The position numbers and the translations under genes were made by a program. Positions 59,678 to 64,000 of a stretch of DNA of 64,000 nt are shown piece after piece (within the stretch, counting starts at the first letter, position 1; every line of letters starts with the position of its first letter). Where the stretch lies: assembly GCA_037954235.1 (NCBI GenBank), contig JBBMOA010000020.1, positions 6,772,001-6,836,000 on the forward strand, read 5' to 3'. The notes below the pieces were generated by a model. The model was not told where the DNA came from. It saw only the letters and a program-made list of their open reading frames with translations, and searched no databases. The DNA is from Aulostomus chinensis. Taxonomy: Eukaryota; Chordata; Actinopteri; Syngnathiformes; Aulostomidae.

Positions 59678-60438
59678 ATTGTTGTTGCTGAATAAAAAGC
59701 GGATTAGACATGAAATAATGATATACACCTCCAAATAAAACAAAGCACAATATTAACACCAATGTTTACTCTTTTTCAGCTATGTTACAGCTTCCAAAAT
59801 GTTAATCCTGTGCAGGGGTCTGCAGAGAGTGACAGCTCAGAACCAGACCAGCGTAACCACAGCAAATGCAAAAGAGCTCGTGGATGCTCTCGCATCCATG
59901 GACAGAAAGTTCCATAGAATGGAATATAACACTGTTCTGTTAGAAACCACCATTCTTGATCCAAGATTCAAGAAGCTGGCCTTTAATGACAATAAAGCAG
60001 TTGATGAAGCTATTCAGAGAATAACTGCAGCAGCAGCAAGGTTCAGCCAGCCACCTCCACTTCTAGGGGGCCAAGAGGGAGCAGAGGATGAGCAAGAGGG
60101 GCCACAAGCATCTGCTGTTTGGAGGTTCTTTGAAGAAAGAGCAAGTGAAGACACTACAAGAAAGAAAGCCTTCAGCAGATGCAATACTGGAAGTGAGATC
60201 CTACCTTGAGGAGCCCCTTTTCCAGATAAGTGCAGATCCACTAAGCTGGTGGGAAAACAAGGCTTCATTTTACCCACGCCTCACACATGTGATGACACGG
60301 AGACTGTGCATTGTTGCAACGTCAGTCCCCTCCGAGAGAATCTTCTCCAAAACAGGGCAGATCATGACTGACAGAAGAAGCAGAATCAGTCCCTCAAAGC
60401 TGAGGCACTTGGTGTTTCTGAATGCCAATCTCCACTAG
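58374..60438 (+). pseudogene. hAT transposase (ZBED-like), two exons, frameshifted
   Basis: The enzyme excises and reinserts the element. ATG 58374 starts MSWKGKKSKLS. A BED zinc finger follows (CKVCKNKISYRAG then HRHLRTVH; spacing C-X2-C-X16-H-X4-H, about 58471-58551). The RNase-H-like core includes LTTDSWTSRTTTSFLSVTCH, VVGCVTDNAANRTKAAKT, HHPCLAHTINLIV and DCVTRWNSTFHMIKRIL, to 59581. A GT-AG intron (59582-59779) holds a microsatellite. Exon 2 (59780-60438) encodes TILDPRFKKLAF and the C-terminal dimerisation block DPLSWWENKASFYP, CIVATSVPSERIFSKTGQI, to ANLH-stop. Frame breaks lie near 58745 (a six-A run), 58855 and 60165. The catalytic and dimerisation blocks are otherwise well kept. Confidence 0.88.
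59600..59678. repeat. (TAT)n/(TAG)n microsatellite inside the hAT intron
   Basis: ttattattatt units grade into agtagtagtag units. It sits 18 bases after the intron's 5' splice site. Confidence 0.93.
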
Positions 60439-60805
60439 ACGGGTTATTTGGATGCTGATCTTTTAAAAGTTGAACTGTAAATAGTTAAAAATTTGTTCTT
60501 GTATTTATTTTTAGTTTATTTATTGTAGCACTGAAGAGTAAATATTTTTAATTTATATTTTGTTGTGTTGCGTGTTGTTAAGGGATTCTGTGTTGCTTGA
60601 CTTTAAATTTGATTTGTATAAAAAAGTTAAAAGTTTAAATTCCTTAAAAGTTTATAATTTCATATTATTGGTAATATATTGATTAAAGAAACCAAAAAAA
60701 TTTGAAGAGCCATTTGGGAGCCGAAAGAACCAGCTCTTTTTAGTGAGCCGAGCTGAAAGAGCCGGTTCTCTAAAAAGAGCCGGAATTCCCATCACTACGG
60801 CTTGA

Positions 60806-61285
60806 GACTGGTGACTGTAGACTTGACACTGGAGACATGAGACTGGCGACATGAGACTGGCGACTTGAGACTTGAGACTGGCAACTGGAGACTGGAGACG
60901 GGTGACTCAAGACTGGAGACTGGTGACGATAAACTGGAGACTGGTGACGTGAAACTGGCGACATGAGACTGGCAACATGAGACTAGCGACTGGAGACTAG
61001 CGACCGGAGACTGGAGACGGGTAACTCGAGACTGGAGACATGAAACTCGTGACAAACAGTTAACAATAACACCCCATGACAGCACATAAGTGTGACATAT
61101 ACATAATGGCCCAATCCCAAACAGGGGAAACACAGAGAGTAAATACATGAGGACACAGGTGGTGCAATCACCCAGACACATAAGGTAATTCCAGGAGGGA
61201 GGTCAGGAAGACAGGACATGACTACAAAATAAAACAGGAAATGACTACAACATAAAACAAGAGACACGAGACAGCGATCGAGACA
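60806..61285 (-). repeat. 5' LTR of the degraded element, part beyond the hAT
   Basis: Continues the gactggagac minisatellite to about 61040, then matches the 3' LTR through gtaactcgagactggagaca, catgaaactcgtgacaaac and aattccaggagggaggtcag, to the complement start TGTCTCGATCGC at 61285. It carries the SINE-free target site. Confidence 0.7.
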
Positions 61286-62284
61286 AAAATGATTTTACAC
61301 AGTCAGGAAAGGTGTGAAGTGTGACCACAATGTTAGCAATAATTCAGTCGCAGTTGAATTCGGTGTTACAACTTGGTGAAGATGTAATCTAATGACAAGG
61401 CTGGTGGATCTAAACATGTAAAAATTTGACTTAGTAAAAGTTTCAAGAACAAGATAATCAAAACTGGAAAAATGTTCAGGGACAATACCCCAATGGTAAC
61501 TGTACGATTGAGCTATGAGTTGCAGAATGAACCAGGTTTTTACTCTGCAGCAGAGCAGTGGGAGGGGTAAACAAAGGACTTGACATTGTGAGACTAATTG
61601 CATACTGATGCTGAAGAGGATTTGAGTTGAATACATAAATGATTATTTAGGATTTATGGTACAAAACACAGATTGTGAGTCAAAGTTATCCACGAGCAAC
61701 AGTGTCCTGAATTAGATACTAGCCTACATTGATGAGTGTGATTGTAAAAGGAGATATTTTCAGTCAGGTCGAGGCTGTAGAGGTTGAATCATTGTGGTTA
61801 TTGGTTGCCAGATGACAGGGAGTATGCCATCTAAATTTACTTGGCCATGGCAAAATTGGCAGGTGACAAAGTTTTGTCTCCATTGGCTTTGTATCTGTTG
61901 TTTTATTTCTAACAACATCTATGACAGCAGTGCCCAAACTTTTTTCCTTGGGCGGCCAAAACAAACTAAATGGTGGGCCGTGGGCCAAAAGCAAACATAC
62001 TGGGTTGCTGAAATTCCTCTAGTCTGTGCACCACTGTATCTTCTTCATTTTTCTCCCTACATCTTTGCACCAATATTTCCTGTGGTACAAAAGGTCTGCT
62101 CTGTTGCATGATTAAAATGGCAAAAAACCCAAAACAAAATAAAACAAACAAAAAACATTAGGAACCCGAAATATTGGAAGAATTTTTGTACCTCAAGCCT
62201 AATCTGAACTCGGAGAGGGCGGAGACTTAACCTGGAGGTAGGTGCAGTTTAATAGGAAAGTTTGTATTATTTGTTGAATTGGTA
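61286..62284. other. Unassigned DNA
   Basis: No gene recognised. The stretch cagcagtgcccaaacttttt near 61925 resembles ends of hAT-derived MITEs, but no matching opposite end was found. Confidence 0.4.
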
Positions 62285-62292
62285 TCAAGATG

Positions 62293-62699
62293 GTGGCATG
62301 GTGGTGCAATGGTTAGCACTGTTGCCTCACAGCAAGAAGGTTCTGGGTTTGAATCCTGGAGCAAGAAGGTTCCGGGTTCGAGTCCCGGCTCGGGCACGGG
62401 ATTTTTCTGTGTGGAGTTTGTATGTTCTCCCCATGCCTGCATGGGTTCTCTCCGGGTACTCCAGCTTCTTCCCACCGTCTAAAGACATGCAATTGGGGAC
62501 TAGGCTAATTGGATACTCTAAATTGACCATAGGATTGGCTGTGATTGTGAATGGTTGTCTGTCTATATATGTTGGCCCTGCGATGGACTGATGACCTGTC
62601 CAGGGTGTACCCCACCTCTCGCCCGTAGCTGCTGAGATAGGCTCCAGCCCCCCCTGCGACCCTTGACAGGAATAAGCGGAAGAAAATGGATGGATGGTT
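62293..62699 (+). mobile_element. V-SINE-like element with duplicated B-box segment
   Basis: Head (tggtggtgcaatggttagca) is followed by two tandem copies of a 29-base segment: gcaagaaggttctgggtttg at 62332-62360 and gcaagaaggttccgggttcg at 62361-62389. Each contains a pol III B box. Centre, C-tract and GATG tail are normal. The probable target duplication is tcaagatg (62285-62292 and 62700-62707). Confidence 0.92.
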
Positions 62700-62707
62700 T
62701 CAAGATG

Positions 62708-64000
62708 TTAATAGGGATTGACCAGAAGTTGCTATATTTATGATTTATTTGAAAATTACTTTTGAAAAGCCTCAGATTAAATTTAAGATGTTTTTGTTCA
62801 GAAGACTAAATTAACTATTTACAGACCAGTCTCAGATAGAGTTTCTACTGTCACTGACTTGATGCTGACGACTTATAAAGTATAGCAGCTGATTGCTGGT
62901 TCTGTCTCACTGTCAGACAATTCACATTACTGTTTTTTCTATCAATCTGCAACCCAACTCACAATCGGATGAAGAAAAAAAAGTAGACTTTCATTCAGCC
63001 ATGTTCAAGCACCGGGTCTGATGACCTACAGTGCTCTCCTCAGCAGATTGATGGAGTAATAGGTCCTAAATAGCGTACAGACAGCAATGAGAATAATTAA
63101 TCCTGTACGCAGAGAAATTGTGTCTGGACTCAGCCACCAGGAAATGCACCTAACTTCTGTGTGATGATGGAGACAAGTTCAGTGAGCGGCACTCCTTAGC
63201 TGTGTGTGTGTGTGTTTATGTAGGAGGATGAACTCTGTTGAACTGACAGGCCAGTTACCTGATTTGGTTAAATATTCCATGTTTAACTACAAGAGCCATT
63301 CCAGCCAGCAGCAAACCTCAAAATGAATTGTCACAGTTAAGACTGGAACAAGACTATTTCTTGTCAGCGCAACATCCGTGATCATTCTGGCCAAGCAGTT
63401 GTCTGTGACTGGGCAAGCATTACTGGCCGGCTACAGTATACCTATGTCCAGCTTCTGTTCAGCCGACAGTCAGTGCTCAGAATCCCTCTTGAGCACATCC
63501 CCCGCCAGGGCCATCTGGCATGTATCCACATACACAAAGGATCCTAAAATCTACTGGTAGCCTGGATGTCTGTAGTGTTTAACATATCAGCTTTTGTGTA
63601 CAAATACTGGAGTGTGTGGAGCAAACATTGTTAAAAAGCATATTTTTTCTGACTCAACAGGACATCACCATTCAGCTTGCTAATGCTGCCTTCAGCTCAG
63701 GATTGTGACTTGCTATGCTCTACCCTGTCCAGTACATCAGTAAGTGATTTAATATTAATTAAAAAAGCTGTTCATTATTTGGCCTGGTTTAATTTGTATT
63801 TTTTTCAAAATAAAAAGTCAAACTTGGTCCTTAGCTCCGATTTGGGCGCACTTGGGTTTTGTGAGTAGATGCAGTAGCAAAATTCTGTCAAATAATCAAA
63901 CACAAGCCGAGTGATAGCTACCACAATGTAAACGCTAGCTAGGACATGCAAACCCCTCGTGTTTGTCAACTACCTGTCAGGCCGAAAGCAGGCCAACTCT
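62708..64000. other. Unassigned DNA to window end
   Basis: No gene or element recognised. A short (GT)n run occurs near 63201-63214. Confidence 0.45.

Larger units (their letters stand above)
58043..60805 (+). mobile_element. hAT DNA transposon with 8-bp target duplication
   Basis: The element spans 58051-60797 (2,747 bp). Terminal inverted repeats are tagtgatg and catcacta. The 8-bp duplication cggcttga at 58043-58050 and 60798-60805 is perfect. Subterminal copies of agagccgg/ccggctct occur at both ends (58090-58105; 60706-60785). It encodes a BED-finger hAT transposase in two exons with frame breaks. An 8-bp duplication and these ends define hAT (Ac-like). Confidence 0.95.
56203..61285 (-). 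mobile_element. Degraded LTR retrotransposon (Gypsy-like) with SINE and hAT inside its LTRs
   Basis: Read on the complement: a 5' LTR (61285 down to about 57893), a short internal remnant (57892-57113), a poly-G polypurine tract directly before TGTCACGATTCC, and a 3' LTR (57112-56203) ending CCACTCCACA. The LTRs share most of their sequence at roughly 90% by eye. The 5' LTR has lost its terminal segment, and no gag, RT or integrase remains, so a large internal deletion occurred. The gggggggtac-TGTCACG junction is common in fish Gypsy elements, by recall. The hAT (58051-60797) lies in the 5' LTR and a SINE (56548-56915) in the 3' LTR. Confidence 0.6.

Noticed and set aside
56200..61290. CRISPR-like array, suggested by regularly spaced short repeats
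   Set aside because: Units are degenerate, contiguous and without unique spacers. They are minisatellite in an LTR, and the genome is eukaryotic.
61925..62000. hAT-like MITE end (cagcagtgcccaaactttttt)
   Set aside because: No matching opposite end and no 8-bp duplication were found.

Overview
The window reads as teleost fish nuclear DNA. The evidence is repeated tRNA-headed SINEs with the V-SINE-like core (head, conserved centre, GATGGATG tail), several CR1/L2/Rex1-type LINE pieces, a Ty3/Gypsy element, and hAT, PIF/Harbinger and piggyBac DNA transposons, with long (AT)n and (GT)n microsatellites in AT-rich single-copy DNA. I recognise no ordinary host protein-coding gene. Almost everything identifiable is a mobile element, so the window is probably intergenic or intronic.

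Layout. 0-3.3 kb: a 5'-truncated LINE on the plus strand behind an (AT)n tract. 3.4-3.8 kb: a MITE with a TAA target duplication. 4.8-14.2 kb: SINEs, a minus-strand LINE fragment (7.2-8.3 kb) and a minus-strand piggyBac relic (12.4-13.5 kb) containing a perfect hairpin. 14.2-23.6 kb: mostly unassigned AT-rich DNA with SINE and LINE scraps. 23.66-31.08 kb: a three-level nest. A SINE is split by a Mag-like Ty3/Gypsy element with 184-bp LTRs (2 differences) and a 5-bp target duplication; its gag is split by a 5'-truncated minus-strand LINE. 31.7-40.5 kb: a PIF/Harbinger-like region, with a HARBI1-type transposase relic on the plus strand and a spliced Myb/SANT-like gene on the minus strand, converging. 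Between them (35.12-38.61 kb) lies a separate unit with inverted AGTGTTAA-rich ends that holds a multi-exon gene relic. I consider this the most interesting object here. 40.5-56.2 kb: largely unassigned DNA with a SINE-interrupted MITE (45.3-46.3 kb), an L2-like LINE relic (49.4-49.8 kb) and a local duplication (53.38-54.48 kb). 56.2-61.3 kb: an old, internally deleted minus-strand LTR element with a SINE in its 3' LTR and a 2.75-kb hAT transposon in its 5' LTR. 62.3-62.7 kb: a SINE with a duplicated B-box segment. The remainder is unassigned.

The elements relate by nesting rather than as a pathway. The Mag-like element is younger than the SINE it split. The LINE is younger than the Mag element. 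The hAT and one SINE are younger than the 56-61 kb LTR element. SINE tails match the GATG-repeat tails of fish Rex3/RTE LINEs, the likely source of their retrotransposition machinery. Many coding breaks are single-base slips, several in or beside short homopolymers, so some may be consensus errors rather than true decay. All family names come from reading motifs; no database search was possible.
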